Assembly: GCA_025403435.1 (NCBI GenBank)
Contig: JAJQZP010000247.1
Coordinates: 1 to 64,000 of the forward strand
Direction of reading: 5' to 3'
Source: Artocarpus heterophyllus
Lineage: Eukaryota > Streptophyta > Magnoliopsida > Rosales > Moraceae
Length of the DNA stretch: 64,000 nt
The notes beneath the pieces are model-generated. The model ran no database searches and was not told the DNA's origin. It worked only from the letters and a program-made list of their open reading frames with translations. The position numbers and the translations under genes are program-made. Each line of letters opens with the position of its first letter. The first letter of the stretch is position 1. Shown one piece after another: positions 1 to 11,900 of the stretch.

Positions 1-41
1 CCCGCTTGAACGAAGACCGTCATGAAAGGGGATGGAAGCTA

Positions 42-288
42 CCACAACGGTTTTTTAAAAAACCATCATGGAAGAGGGGGGTTTCCACGACGGTTTTTTG
101 AAAAACCGTCATGGAAGAGTGGGGATCTACCACGACGGTTTTTCAAAAAACCGTCGTGGAATCGCCCCTCTTACACGATGGTTTTTTAAAAAATCGTCGT
201 GATAGCTCCCTCCTTCCATGACGGTTTTTTAAAAAACCGTCATGGTAGCTCCAGTATTCCATGACTGTTTTTTGACAAAACTGTCGTA
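42..288. repeat. Six subterminal hairpin repeats of the CACTA remnant
   Basis: Six near-perfect inverted repeats lie at about 42-70, 85-113, 131-159, 173-201, 216-245 and 259-288, spaced about 44 bp apart. Each has the form CCACGACGGTTTTT then AAAAACCGTCGTGG, with small changes. In CACTA elements, arrays of subterminal motifs like these are where the element-encoded protein binds. The spacers are short and vary in sequence. Confidence 0.8.
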
Positions 289-732
289 GTATCTTACTTT
301 AAAACCCTTTTCCACCTCGACATTCAGATACAATTCAGAAACTCGCTTCTCAAATACAGACACAAACGTTTCTGAATCAGCTGCCATCGTCCCTTTTCGC
401 CTCCACACTACTTAATCTCAGCCCAAATTGTAAGTTTTTGTTATAAATTGATAAATTGTGTTGATTGTGTTGTATAAATTAATCCGAAATTGATAAATAG
501 TTGTTGATTTTTTTGTTTATTCCATGAAATTTGTATTGTGGATCATGGGTAGATTTCTTTGTTTTATAATGACTGTGTAACTTATGACCGTTGTCGGTAG
601 TATGTTTTCATTTTATGATTAATTAATATATATAGGGGGTATATATATCTATAATATATAGATTGTGAAATAATTTTAATTTAATAATTTCGTATTTATT
701 ATTTTGATTTAGGTATTGCAAAATAGATAGAA

Positions 733-957
733 ATGGATGAGAGATTTTGATTGTCTAGAGAGTATGTGAATGGTGTGGAAGAGTGTCTTGAATTTTGCCA
801 AAAGGTCATACCAATGGTGATAAAATTTGGTGTCCTTGTGTTCAATGTGGAAACCATAGATGCATCCAATTCCAATTGTTAGAGGACGTTTATTTCAAAT
901 GGAATTATAAGTAGTTATCAAACGTGGCATTTTCATGGCGAGTCTAATTTCAATCCA
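733..957 (+). pseudogene. CACTA transposase-associated domain, decayed
   Basis: From the ATG at 733 the translation has an early stop, then reads REYVNGVEECLEFCQK. After a frame change it gives NGDKIWCPCVQCGNHRC, and near 915-945 SYQTWHFHGES. The order EY..GV..FLEFA, CPC..C.N, Y..W..HGE is the signature of the N-terminal transposase-associated domain of plant CACTA proteins. At least one stop and two frame changes are visible. The DDE catalytic region is absent. Identification rests on motif order read by eye. Confidence 0.75.
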
Positions 958-1106
958 ACTTTACTAAGAAAGAAAAGCAAGCTATTGTGGAGGATAATAT
1001 GGATGATCAAGACAATATGGTTGACATGGTCAATGATTTAGAAGAACACTTTGTTTACCATCTAAATTTATTTGAGTATTATCTTGTGTTGCAGATGTTT
1101 ATTATA

Positions 1107-1250
1107 AATTTTTTGCAACGGCTTTTGCAAAAATCGTCGTGTAAAAGTACTTCGACGATCTTTTTTTTCAAAAAACAATCGTCGAATATATAGATTCCAC
1201 GACTTTTTTCAAAAAATTCAAAAATTTGAAGAATTATTGTTCCATGACCT
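1107..1250. repeat. Second-end subterminal repeats of the CACTA remnant
   Basis: Degenerate inverted units with CGACGA, long T runs and matching A runs recur around 1107-1140, 1152-1187 and 1196-1220. They resemble the hairpins of 42-288, which marks this as the opposite end of the same deleted element. The terminal CACTA motif is not recognisable. Confidence 0.6.
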
Positions 1251-1264
1251 TAAAAAAAATGGTG

Positions 1265-2486
1265 GCTAACAAAGGAAGGGTAAGAGTCTTACCTCGATAT
1301 CCTGCATTGTGACTCAACATCGCAATCCCGACCTGCTATATGTTAGCTCCACAGAACCACAAACTACCTTAAAGGCAAACCAAACTTCATCAATTTCAAT
1401 CTTACAGTATTCTACGCTACTATGTTGTTTCATGGTGCCTTAGTATGCCTTTTATAATCATAATATCACATATACGATCAAGAGCTTTTTCTAGGTTTTA
1501 AAAGGTGAAAATGGATGAAAACAACAAATTTCGTAAAGTCTGGTCGGCCTGTTGAACTCCTCTATCCGGCCTGCTGAACTACATAGTTTGGCTTGCCGGA
1601 TATACAACACTAGGCTATCGAACTAGTCCAGGTTCAGCCTACCAATGGCATGAATCAGGCATGCCGAACTCATGAGTCTAGCCTACCGATGCTCATGATC
1701 GGCTTGTCGAATTGAAACAATCTAGGGACCCGAGACTTCGAGTCTCGGTCCAAAATTCCATTTCTAACCTACTTTCTCAATTCTTAGACATGGGAAATGT
1801 TCATAAATGGTAGAAAAACATATAGAAACACTTTTTAATGCTTTTAAACAAGATTTACACAAGGATTTCTCAAAAAATCTGAAAATGGAGAAAAAGAGGA
1901 AAACTTGATTTAATCCAATTTTGATCCAATCAAACCTAGATTCTTGATGATTTGAGTCCCATAAACTTAGATTAAGGGTTTTTGAAGCTCAAGGAACTCG
2001 GATTCCAACATTTCAAGAAAATTAAAAATTTTGGGACAAAGTTTGAAATTTGAAAAATAAAGTAACTAACCTTAAATCGGAGCTTGAAATCAAGTTTGTG
2101 GAGGCTCAATCTTGTTCCTAAGCTACCAATCCAACTAAGGACCAAAGCTTGAGCTCAAATTTTGAATCAAAAATTTGAGAGAGAGAGAGCAAGAGAGAGC
2201 TGAGAGAGTGTGAGAGGAAGACTGAGGGAGAGAGAAATATATAGAGAAAAGTTGGATGGTTTCTTAACTGTAAAATCATGTCCCGCACATGGTTTTTCAA
2301 AAGATGCATATCAAGTATTTGACAAATTATTTTGTTTCAAAATTTAAAATAACAAATAAAAATAAATAAAAGTGAGATAAATTTAAAAATACCATAAAAT
2401 ATTTAAATTAAGTTCAAATTACATGAAGGCATACTAATTCACCACTTTACCTACTAATCTCACTTAATTAAATTATGGGTGTCACA
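1265..2486 (-). mobile_element. Ty3/gypsy LTR (minus), 3' LTR of a truncated element
   Basis: Reading the minus strand, the pol tail ends with TTTCGAGGACGAAATTTC, then a purine tract AGGGGTGGAGAGT, then TGTGACACCC. This is the classic 3' junction of Tekay/Del-like gypsy elements, so the LTR starts on the minus strand at 2486. The other end is less sharp and is put near 1265, where CACTA sequence stops. The LTR contains a 22-bp-phased array of TCGGC..GCCGA palindromes (1544-1712). The matching 5' LTR is not in the window. Confidence 0.7.
1544..1712. repeat. Phased palindrome array A (gypsy LTR)
   Basis: Eight degenerate copies of TCGGCCTGCCGAAC start at 1544, 1566, 1588, 1611, 1634, 1655, 1678 and 1699, so the steps are 22, 22, 23, 23, 21, 23 and 21 bp. 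The spacer sequences are unrelated; only the roughly 14-bp palindromic core and the phase are kept. Confidence 0.75.
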
Positions 2487-3640
2487 ACTCTCCACCCCTA
2501 AAAGAAATTTCGTCCTCGAAATTTAAAATCAACTCAAAAACAAAATAATAGTAAATACAACTCTTGTGTAGTTGACTTTAATTCACAATTTATCTTATTA
2601 ACTCTATGGTGCTGCCACACCATTTCACTAACAGAGTTTCACGGCATCGTAGACTCATCACTTTTCGATCAATAATCTAAACTAGCACCTTCTGGTGGGT
2701 CATATCTTCCTAAATCTACACATCGTGAAATGAGATAATCCTACTTGACTCAGCGGACATTTTCAAAGCATCAACACGTGGAATACATCATGCACATGAG
2801 AAAGTTCGGGAGGGAGATTGAGACTATATACGATCGCATCAACACATTTGAAATCTTAAATAGACCAACATACCTTGGCGCAAGTTTCCCACTTACACCA
2901 AAACGCGAAGTACCCTTGCGCGGTGACACCTTCAAAAGAATGAAATCTTCTACTTCAAATTCCAGTAGTCGATGTCTCCTATCAGTATAACTCTTTTGTC
3001 AACTCTATACAACTTTCAACAGATCATAAATCACGACGAATTCCTCATTGCCTTCACAAATCTCATCAAGTCCGAGAATAATCTTGTCCTTCTGTTGTGC
3101 CCAACACACTGGCGATCGACACAGGCATCCATAGAGCGCTTCAAACGGTGCCATTTTGATACTTGCTTGATAAATTTTGTTGTATGCAATTCTTGCTAGA
3201 TGCAAGCACGAATCTGCTAAAATTCAATGCATGTGCAAGTAACATATCTTCTAGAATCTAAATGACTCGCTCGGACTGCCAGTCGACCTAAGGATGAAAA
3301 GCGGTGCTGAAATTCAAATTTGTTCCCAAAGCTTCTTGGAAACTCTGCCAATACTTGGTGTTAAAGCAGGTGTCTCCATCGGAGGTGACAGGCAATGAAA
3401 CTCCATGCAATCTCATTATATTTTCTAGATACAACTCCCCAAGAACTTTTCTCAAACACGTCAACCTAGATGGTATGAAATGCGTCGATTTCATTGGTTT
3501 GTCAACGACAAACCAAATCGCATCGTGTCTTTGCTCCATCCTCGGCAATTTGTTGAGGAAATATATCATGTCATGTTCTCATTTCTACCCCAGAATGGGA
3601 AGTGGCTGAAGCTATCCAGCGGGCTTCTAACTGTAACACC
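2487..3640 (-). pseudogene. Gypsy integrase core and C-terminal tail, decayed
   Basis: Minus-strand translation in pieces gives a decayed LLQPLPIP.WKWE motif (about 3620-3570), then DAIWFVVDKPMKSTHF, LHGVSLPVTSDGDTCF, a SFQEALGTNLNFSTAFHP segment (about 3305) and AYNKIYQASIKMAPFEALYG (about 3190-3130). After that come KLAPRYVG-like and VWQHHRV-like tail motifs towards 2600. These are consecutive landmarks of a Ty3/gypsy integrase, including the first two catalytic Asp regions (VVDKPMKS; TSDGDTCF), followed by the chromovirus-type tail. Many stops and frameshifts break it. Its upstream part (gag, protease, RT) is missing, cut where a plus-strand LTR starts at 3632. Confidence 0.8.
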
Positions 3641-4050
3641 TGCCAATTTTTACGTAATGGTTTATAATAGATATTTAAACAACATTAAGTATTTTCTATA
3701 TGATTTTATGTTACTGACTATTTTATTTGAGTATTATGATAGGTGAGAGTCACGTGGAATTGGTGTGCTCAAGGTGTTCATGTCAATAATGTTGCATGCA
3801 TGATATTTATTTAGCAATTAGTTAAGATTTTGTTGTATTTGAGTGTATGCGGCAGTTCGGTAGGCCAAACCTTCAAGTTTGGTAGGCCGAATTGTCCCTC
3901 ATGGAACGGTAGGCCGATAGAATTTCATCGACAAGTAGGACCTCACAACTTCAGTAGGCCGAAGTAAGCCATCGGTAGGCCGAAGAAGGCTGACGAGTAG
4001 TCAGCAAACACTATCCAAAATTTGTGACAATGATGATTATTGAAGATTAG
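3632..4050 (+). mobile_element. Gypsy-type LTR fragment (plus)
   Basis: The sequence from 3632, TGTAACACCTGCC, has the typical start of a plant gypsy LTR and abruptly interrupts the minus-strand integrase. It carries its own set of GGTAGGCCGA motifs (3857-3990). The 3' end, any target duplication and internal region were not found, so this may be a solo or truncated LTR. The right limit is approximate. Confidence 0.5.
3857..3990. repeat. Phased palindrome array B
   Basis: Cores of the form TCGGTAGGCCGAA start at 3857, 3879, about 3906, 3932, 3951 and 3972. Steps are 22, 27, 26, 19 and 21 bp, looser than the other arrays. The core has TAGG where the Copia arrays have CAGG. Confidence 0.6.
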
Positions 4051-5939
4051 ATATGATAGAATGATTAATTCAAATTGATTAGCATATTTTTGGCCTTTAT
4101 CCATATTTTAGGTAATAGAATATTTGACTTTTGCAGATGATTGGATGATGATGAGGATTTCCTATTTTGAAATTTTAAAATATGGTAATTAGAACAATTC
4201 TTGGAAACCTTGACTTTTTCCCTCAATTCTCTACATTTCCCCCACATGAAATGCATCATTTTTTTTTTAGAATTTCTACTATCAATATAGAGAGTGTTGA
4301 CCTCTCATGGCATTCTCCTCATTCACGCAAGCAACATTTTTTGTTTCAAGAATTTCTTCATTTTTAGAAACACCATTAACTTTATCATCGCTTTTTAAAG
4401 TTAAATTAATGATTTTATCAATAGTTTTACCACTTCAAAGAGTTGTGACAAAATTAACAATTTCTTTGTTGAGGTGGAGAACTTGAAGAGGCAACTTCAT
4501 TTATAGATGGGTAATGCACAAACTGAGCAAGAAATTTTTCTTTCTCTTAGATGCACAGTGACGAAGCGAGTTTAGGAATGAACTCTTTAATTTCATGAAT
4601 GTCTTGTAAAGTGTGAATATTCTAAACTTCTTCTTTTTGAATGAATGCTTTCTAAGCTTGTATAAATTATTGCAATCTATCCTCAAAAATTTTGAGTCGT
4701 GAATGAAGATTTTCATATGAGTGAAAATTTTGTGAATGCTTTTAAAATTGAGAATTATATGGATATTGTGAATTTTGAGATTGTTGTGGAGATTTTGAGA
4801 ATTTTGAGATAAATGTAGTTGATCATTTCTCTAACTAAAATTGGGATGATTTCTTCATTATAAATTGAATTTGTCAAAACATATAGATGGAAATAGAAAT
4901 AACTTCCTAACTTTGCCCAATTGGTTTGTATAACTTTGCCCAATTTGTTTATATAATTTACCTATTTAGGGGACTCTTCGTTAGAAATTATGCAATAATA
5001 AGTAAAGTATCCTAGAGTTTAGCAAATACTACACAAGGTTTCAACTTTGGGTTCTTGGACATTTCCACATTCCATAGCTTTAATCTTTCTAGTCAAACTT
5101 ACAATCCTAGCATTTAGATTATTTTTTTTGACTAAGTTGATGAACACATCTTTGAGCATTAGTAAGATTAGACCTAATTGAATGTTCTAAATTAACATAT
5201 TACCAATATAGAGAGTTTTCAGATAAGCCATCCAAGAAATCTAACGCTTCATCAGGTTCTTTATCAAAGAATTCTTTATTACACATTGTTTTAATGAATT
5301 GATGGGATTCAGGAGTTAAACCTTCATAAAAGACACTTATGTAACGCCATTTTTCAAAACCATGATTGGGGCAAGAATTCAACAAATCCTTAAAACATTC
5401 CCAACATTGAAAATAAACTTCTTTTGCATTTTGAGAAAAGTTTTAAATTTGTTGCTCCAAAGCGTTTGTTTCATGAGGTCAAAGCCATTGGTTTGGTTTT
5501 TTTGCCATGTTCATTTAAAACTTTAATAAACAAATCTATGAATTGGAGAGAATTTTTTAAAAAACTCAATTTGTATTTCTTGGCATATTCCAATTAACCT
5601 TGGTTTTAAAGAAGTAAGTCAAGTTTTAGTCTTGTCTTTTAAAGAAAAAGAAAAAAAGCTTAAGCCTAACAATCGTTTGAAATATTTTGATCAGTGAAAG
5701 TAGCACAAACATCTTCAAACTCTCTAAGATATAAGTAAGAACTTTCAAATTTTAAGCCATGAAAAGTTGGAAGCAAGTTAATCATTCCTAGTTTGAACCT
5801 AAAGTTATGGCCATTGTTGGTTGATTTATGTGACACACAAGTGTACATGGACTTATCAGGTAGTAAAGTATACAATTAAGTACATATGTCAATCCTTTGA
5901 GAATTGTACTAATTTTTAGTCGAGTACCAAAATTATATT

Positions 5940-6097
5940 GGGGCCGTTTGGTATTATTTTCAAAACAAGTGAAAATATTTTTGTTTTGAAAAATAGAAAT
6001 TTTTTGAGAATTATGCTAAGAGTGTTTTTAAAATTTTTACCTCGAAAAGCATATAAAAACATTTTCAAAAATTATGCGAACAAAAACAAACGGGGCC
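5940..6097. mobile_element. hAT-like MITE, copy 1
   Basis: A roughly 158-bp A/T-rich element with inverted ends: GGGGCCGTTTGGT on the left and AACAAACGGGGCC on the right. GGGCC-GTTTGG ends are common among plant hAT-type MITEs. It has no coding capacity. A clean 8-bp target duplication could not be confirmed. Confidence 0.65.
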
Positions 6098-6995
6098 ATT
6101 AATTCTAAGATTATTTGAATGACCAATAAATTTAAATTGAAAACAAGAAAGTAAAGTAAACTAAAATGAAATTAAACATAAAATTTACAAAATAAATAAA
6201 AATAAACAATCAATAACAAAAAGGTCTAGAGGAACTATTTCACCTAGTCTTCATTATGCTCAGCAATTACCTAAATTAATCACAATTTAATTTCTCCAAT
6301 TTATTGTCCTAGAATTTTAATGTTTCCCAACTTTCATCTCCCAAGTGCTAATTAAGAAATGCCCAAAATAACTAATTATAATATCTCTATTGCAAACTAA
6401 TTATTAAGGACACATTAAGGTCTAATTTTATTTATTAGCCACAAAGAAAACTATAGGTCTCCCGACTCTTATAATTTCCTAGGTTATGCTTCCAAAACAT
6501 GTATTCAAAATCCTCCTCTCTTGAATATTAATTCTAAATACAAAAATTATCTATTTGGTAATCAGGCAACTAGAGGCATCACATTCAAGAAAACATAAAT
6601 AAATGGGGTTGGAATTTAAGTCGTACTTATCTAAATCATTTTTCCTAAATATAAATCTAACTAAGTTCTATAGTTCTCTAGACTAACAAGTTAGCTACAC
6701 ATAATTGCACAAATTAATTAACAATATAAATAATAAAAAAAAACACTCAAACATTAATATTGAAACAGACATTAAATATTAAAGATAGAGTTTAGAAGGA
6801 AGCCAAATAACAAGCAGTGTCTGATGGGTACACCTTCTAACTAATAGCTATTTTACACTCATTAAATATATTACAAAAACACTCCAAATTGTATTTAAAA
6901 TAAAACTAAAGAAAAAAATAATAATAAACATTCCAGTCTTAAAGCTTGAAAAACCAAAATCGAAATGAAAACAAAAAAAATACCTCCGCAATGGC

Positions 6996-7150
6996 GGGTC
7001 CATTTGATAGTATTTTTAAAATAAGTAAAAATAAAATTGTTTTAAAAAATGAAAATTTTTTCAAAATTATACTAAATATTTTTAAAATTTTTATCTCAAA
7101 AAATATAAAAAAGCATTTTCAAAATTCCCAAAGCAATAACAAATGGACTC
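6996..7150. mobile_element. hAT-like MITE, copy 2 (diverged)
   Basis: The same element as 5940-6097 in the same orientation: ends GGGTCCATTTGAT and AACAAATGGACTC, with the shared interior motif TTTTTAAAATTTTTA and AAAGCATTTTCAAAA-type sequence near the right end. C-to-T and G-to-A changes in the ends suggest decay of methylated sites. Confidence 0.65.
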
Positions 7151-8064
7151 ATTCACAACCGCCCTTGTATTCGTTATTAAGAACGAAACGACAAAGTACA
7201 AATAAATAAATAAATAATAATAATAATAATAGTAAGCCAGGTGAGCGGGTTTGTTTTAGTTGCTGATTTGTTTAATTTTTTCCCCCTTTTCTACGCCTGA
7301 TCCAATTGCCTGGAATGCATTTTGGGCTTAGTTATTCAATGTGTCGTGGAAGAATTGCGGAGTGAAACAACATGTTCTGGGCCTTTGACCGTTCTTAAAA
7401 CTAAGTTTAGTCATAATCCAATGGCTAGATGGAGTCTTCGGTCTGAATTCATACTGATCTGAAGCCGGACAAACACTGAAACATGCGCCAAATTTGCACA
7501 TACCCACACGCTGTGGAAACCATGTCTGACCAGCCCATGTGAAGTGGGCCCTTGTTGTTTGGCGGCCGACTCTAAATCTTCTAAAATTAATGCTTTTGAC
7601 CCCGGTTTTGAAGTTTCCTTACATGTTTCTTCTTATTTTCAACCGCAGTTCTTGAATTCCTTGCAAATTAGCCCAGAAAACTTAATCAATTTACAACATA
7701 AAAATTATTAAAAATAAGTAAATATTGGGAAATACATATTTAGTAAAAAAAACTAAATTAAAGCTAAAAACACACTTTAAAAAACATTATTAAACATATT
7801 TCATAGATAACACCCTAAATTACTAAAAACATGCAAAAAATACTTAATTTAAAGGACTTAGTACAAATAAAAATGAAAAATAATTGAGTTAAAACCTTGT
7901 AAAATATGCATCATTATGTGTTATCAGGCGTTAAGAGGAAGAACAAGACATGATAGAGTGGTTTCATGAGGTCGCTGCAAATAATTACGCAATAAACGAA
8001 CAACAGGTCGAATGATTTGTTGATTAATTATGTTTTCATTATTAACACTTTCTTCATCAGTCAT

Positions 8065-8794
8065 TTTCTTTGGATGTGAAGATGCAACAAAAACTAGGTT
8101 CTAAGATTTTCCTTACTAGACAACAAGATTTAAATGTATGAAACCAAACATGTATGCAAATTATTTATATATAAAAAATTTTGTTAGGCGAGATGCCAAG
8201 CTTTTCTTTATTCGAGATGAATAAAATAGTGAGTGAAAAGCATCTGCCTTATTTATTTTATAGATTTTGAAAATTATATTATTTAAGAATGTTCCCAAGA
8301 AAGATGTGTAGCTGAAAGCTCCTTAAAAACTGACCTCTTGTACAGAATAGAGTTCTTGTGATGACTAATATTAGGAGAATCTCCAAAAGTAACTAGTAAT
8401 AGGAAAATTTTCAAACCAACGGCTATTCCCTAAACAAAACTTTCTTAAATTATACTCTTCCTCAAAACCATAATTTTTATTAAATATTAGGAGACCTTAA
8501 ATCTAAACCTAAAACTAACAAATAATAAAATTATAATTAAAAAAAATACTTTTTTATTTTTCAAATTTTTTTAAATTTTTTTTATGAATTGTGAAAGGTG
8601 AATAGTAACATATGAATGGCAACCAATGTGAATACTACTTAGTTGGGATGCATGCAAAATTCATACGTAAACAGTAACTTATGCCTACAAAATAAAAAAT
8701 ATTAACAGAAAACAAATAATAAAAAAATAAAAATACAGGCAAAATATAAATATAAATAATAAATATATTGTGCATATAGCGATATGTTCCCCAG
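8065..8794. other. AT-rich stretch without a gene
   Basis: On the minus strand this lies directly upstream of the Athila/Tat-like gag start, so it probably belongs to that element's untranslated leader. I see no coding domain, tRNA-primer site or LTR end in it. Confidence 0.4.
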
Positions 8795-8900
8795 TGTCAT
8801 GGTACAAAATTTTATTGTGCAGAATACGACTGTACAGTGCAAAGACTCCTCGAGTCAAGGCTAGCCTTTTCATCAATCAAGCATTCCAGTTGGCTTATAC
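8795..8900 (-). repeat. Element X, left LTR, first piece
   Basis: Aligns with 41655-41755 by eye: TGTCATGG against TTTCACGA at the ends, then shared GCAGAATAC/ACAGAATAC, CTCGAGTCAAGGC/CTTGAGTCAAGGC, TTCATCAATCAAGC-type sequence. It stops at the Gypsy A target site tatac (8896-8900) and continues at 38207. Confidence 0.7.
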
Positions 8901-11900
8901 TACAACGTCCGTCGTTTTCTTCTATGGACACTTATATTAATTTAACGTTAGAATATAATATTTTAAGTGCAATTATTATTTATGTTAAGTAAGTTAACTT
9001 TCTGTTTCATAATGTCACAGGTGACTACTATAAGGGATCGATATGCTTGGGATGCTCATGTAAAAAATGATTATAAACATAAAGCATTTATTTTTTTTGA
9101 AGAGTTTTTAACTTGTTTTAAATTTATAATCTTTATAATAATCTAGAGTTAAATATGCCCTAGAGTTATACTCTTGACAATGACATAAATTTTATTGCAT
9201 ATTTTCTTATTTTTATAACATTTATGATGTCATGCTAACTACATGTGTAATATTTTTATTATGGTGTTAAGAAACTCAATAATATAGTGTCCAAAAGATT
9301 AATGTGTAAATTAATATTTTATTGGGTCATAGGAGCAAACATTATTATTCTTCTATATAAATAATTATGTGTTATAATTATATTATATTATATTATAACA
9401 TAAGTTAAAACCAAATATTATAGTTTAAAACAGTCTTATATGTTATATATTATATATACGTTATATATTATAGTTAAAAACAAAATAATATAATAAACGT
9501 TATATATTATATTTAAAACTATAGCAGTGAAGGAAAAAAAAGAAAAATAAAACCCTAATTACAATAGGATTACACTCATTTTAAAAAAAAGGGAAATCTA
9601 ATTAGATTAAGATTACACTCATTTAAAAAGGGGGAGACCTAATTAGATTAGGATTAGGGTTTTCTGCACTCATCTAATCTCTTCTCTCTTATAAACCTAT
9701 AAATATAACTTTAAGCCACCAGAGTCTTTATTCTCTTAATTTCTAACCAAAGAAAATTATCTCCCTCACCCCCTCTCAAAAATCTCTCCAAGAAAGCCCA
9801 CATCATCCCTCTAATCCTCAAAGCTAAGAATTCATTACTCTTATTTTCTTTAAAGCCAAACTAAAAGGAATTCTTTTTGAAGATTTTGTTCACAAGTCTT
9901 CGTAATTGCTGAAGAAAGAATAAGAATTCAAGGTATGGTTTAAAGGTTTTCATGGTTTGGATTTGTATGATTGATGTATATTGTTTTGTGACAAACTTTA
10001 TTAGAAATTATTCCATGTATGTTTGTATGGAAAATAAGTTATTTTGTTTATTACTTTGATTATGACAAAGTTATTTTATAGTTGAAAGCATTTATGTTCA
10101 TATGATGTCATAAAATTTCATGAAAATAAAGTTTTGTTATTGGAGTGTGATATGAGAATTTTAAGGTTTATAGTTAGTCGATAAGGTTGCTGATAATGTT
10201 TTGAAAACAAATAATTTTATTTTGCTATAATTTTTGGATATAGTGTGTGCATATATATATTAGGAATGCCTGGGATTTTTTATAAATTTTCCTTTAAAAT
10301 ATTTTTAGGGTTATGAACTTTTAATTAAACACTGCTCACAAAATTTATTTGCTAGTAGATTTATAGTTGTGTCTTATTGAGTCCATTTTATGAGGCAAAA
10401 AGTTTCTTTTGATTCTATAAAAAATTATGGATCATCATTGATATGTTAACTAAAGGTCTATAAATTTTTAGCATCATATCCTTATTATGTTTTAAGATAA
10501 AATTCATTGATTGTCAAGTAATTAGCCTGATATGCTCAATGTAGTTTATGAGATAATAAATCATATTGTTAAATGTGTTTTGTATGATTCATTATTTTTC
10601 TAACTTATATTTATATGTTAAGCATATCACATAAAAATTTCAGAAGCATATCATACATATTTGATTTTATAAAAATGTTTGAATAAAACATGTTTATTGT
10701 TTAGCATGCTAGTGTTAATATTAACTTTGAATTTGAACGTGTGCTTTGAATTACTCTGAATTTATTTGAAGCTAAATTTGGATATGTTATGATGTAATTT
10801 TATAAATTATTTTATAGCATAAATAATTTAATACATAATTTTTAATTAGGACTGTTCACTGCCTAGACTTTGCTGGCAGATTTTATAGTATTGATGATAT
10901 GATTTATTTTAATTATAAAATGAAATTTTTATGCTTAAAGAAAAATCTAAGAATTATATATGTGTGTTAGTCTTATTCCTACAAATTTTCATACTCTAAT
11001 TGAATGTGAATTGAAAGATATAGGGTTATGAATCCTTGAAGATTAGTCAGTTTTTATGATTGATAGATTTACTTGAATGTTTTAAAAGTTGAAAAAAGAT
11101 ATTTTGGATTAATATTTTTAAGAGAAGAAAATTTAAGTGGTGTTTATATATTTTATCTATGTTATGGAATAATTCTTACACTTTAATCATGCTTATAAGT
11201 TGAGATTAATTTCTCTAAGTGATTAAAGGTCAAGTTTTTTTTTTTTTTTTATGTTTCTTGATTCTAAGTGCTTGTTTGTGACTTAAAGATGCTTTGTTTC
11301 GTTAAGAATGATGCATGTTGATGTAACATAGTATTAAATGATACCATGGACATGAATACTAATTTCATGTATTATTGAATGATTGACATGAACACTCTAA
11401 AAGACGAGCACAACAAAAACCATGGCAACATCACCCGACTTAAAGTTTAATAAGCAAGCAAGTTACGTAAGTATATTCTCACCAGCAACATGATAAAAGT
11501 TTGCAAAAAAGTTTTGAGAATACACTTTATGATAATTTTTAAGTTTGTTTTTATATATTGTCTTCTCATGAAAACTCTTGTTGCAACAAGAAGGTTTAAT
11601 GGATGCTTTAACGAAGAGGTATGTTAAAGCATATATATATATATATATATAGTGTTGCACACCCTATGTTTATGTTTATGATGTCCCAAATGTTTGGACT
11701 TGTCATGTTTGGTTTGAGACTAGCTTCCTAACACCTTTCATGACGGCGCCCCTGTGATGTTAATGGTGCAATGCTTAGGCCCTTAAAGATAAAATAAATA
11801 ATGTTTTAATATAGAAGTTTAAATGAAAAGATATGTTCTATATAAACTTGTTCCTCGGGCACTACTATGATTATGATTACGATATTATATGATGGTTTTT

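Larger units (their letters stand above)
1..1260 (+). mobile_element. CACTA (En/Spm-like) transposon remnant
   Basis: Both ends carry subterminal repeats of the type seen in plant CACTA elements: inverted CGACGG/CCGTCG units separated by T and A runs. Between them lies a decayed transposase-associated domain. A plausible untranslated first exon (about 300-430) ends in a GTAAGT-like donor near 431, and an acceptor-like site near 725 lies just before the ATG, as in TNP genes with a 5' leader intron. The outer terminal repeat is not visible because the window starts inside the element. Its right limit is placed where gypsy LTR sequence begins. The body is short for an autonomous CACTA element, so this is an internally deleted relic. 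Confidence 0.75.
5815..7926 (-). mobile_element. Solo LTR inserted in the Athila/Tat-like gag
   Basis: On the minus strand the inserted block begins TGATAACACATAATG at 7926 and ends CAACCAACA at 5815, so it has TG...CA ends and is about 2.1 kb. The gag reading resumes on either side: ...LVLPLNA before it and NFRFKLGM after it. No internal region or primer site is present, as expected for a solo LTR left by LTR-LTR recombination. The flanking 5-mers (gccat at 5810-5814 and ggcgt at 7927-7931) match only partly, consistent with age. Two related MITEs lie inside it. Confidence 0.6.
4260..8064 (-). pseudogene. Athila/Tat-like gag polyprotein, decayed and split by a solo LTR
   Basis: The minus strand gives an N-terminus from ATG at 8064 (MTDEESVNN...RLLRNYLQRPHETT...LVLPLNA) to 7927. 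After the inserted LTR it resumes at 5814 with NFRFKLGMINLLPTFHGL and YLYLREFEDVCATF. Further on come KEVYFQCWECFKDLL, FYEGLTPESHQFIKTMCN and DEALDFLDGLSENS (5385-5200), a decayed CSIC..YF..YC knuckle near 5020, and a TTL*SGKTIDK stretch near 4440-4420, which matches the LRSGK block typical of these gags. The order fits gag of the large Athila/Tat gypsy branch. Stops and frameshifts are frequent, and protease/RT were not found. Confidence 0.75.

Noticed and set aside
42..288. Regular repeats resembling a CRISPR array
   Set aside because: Units are inverted repeats with T/A runs, variable short spacers and a plant transposase domain next to them; this is a CACTA subterminal array in a plant genome.
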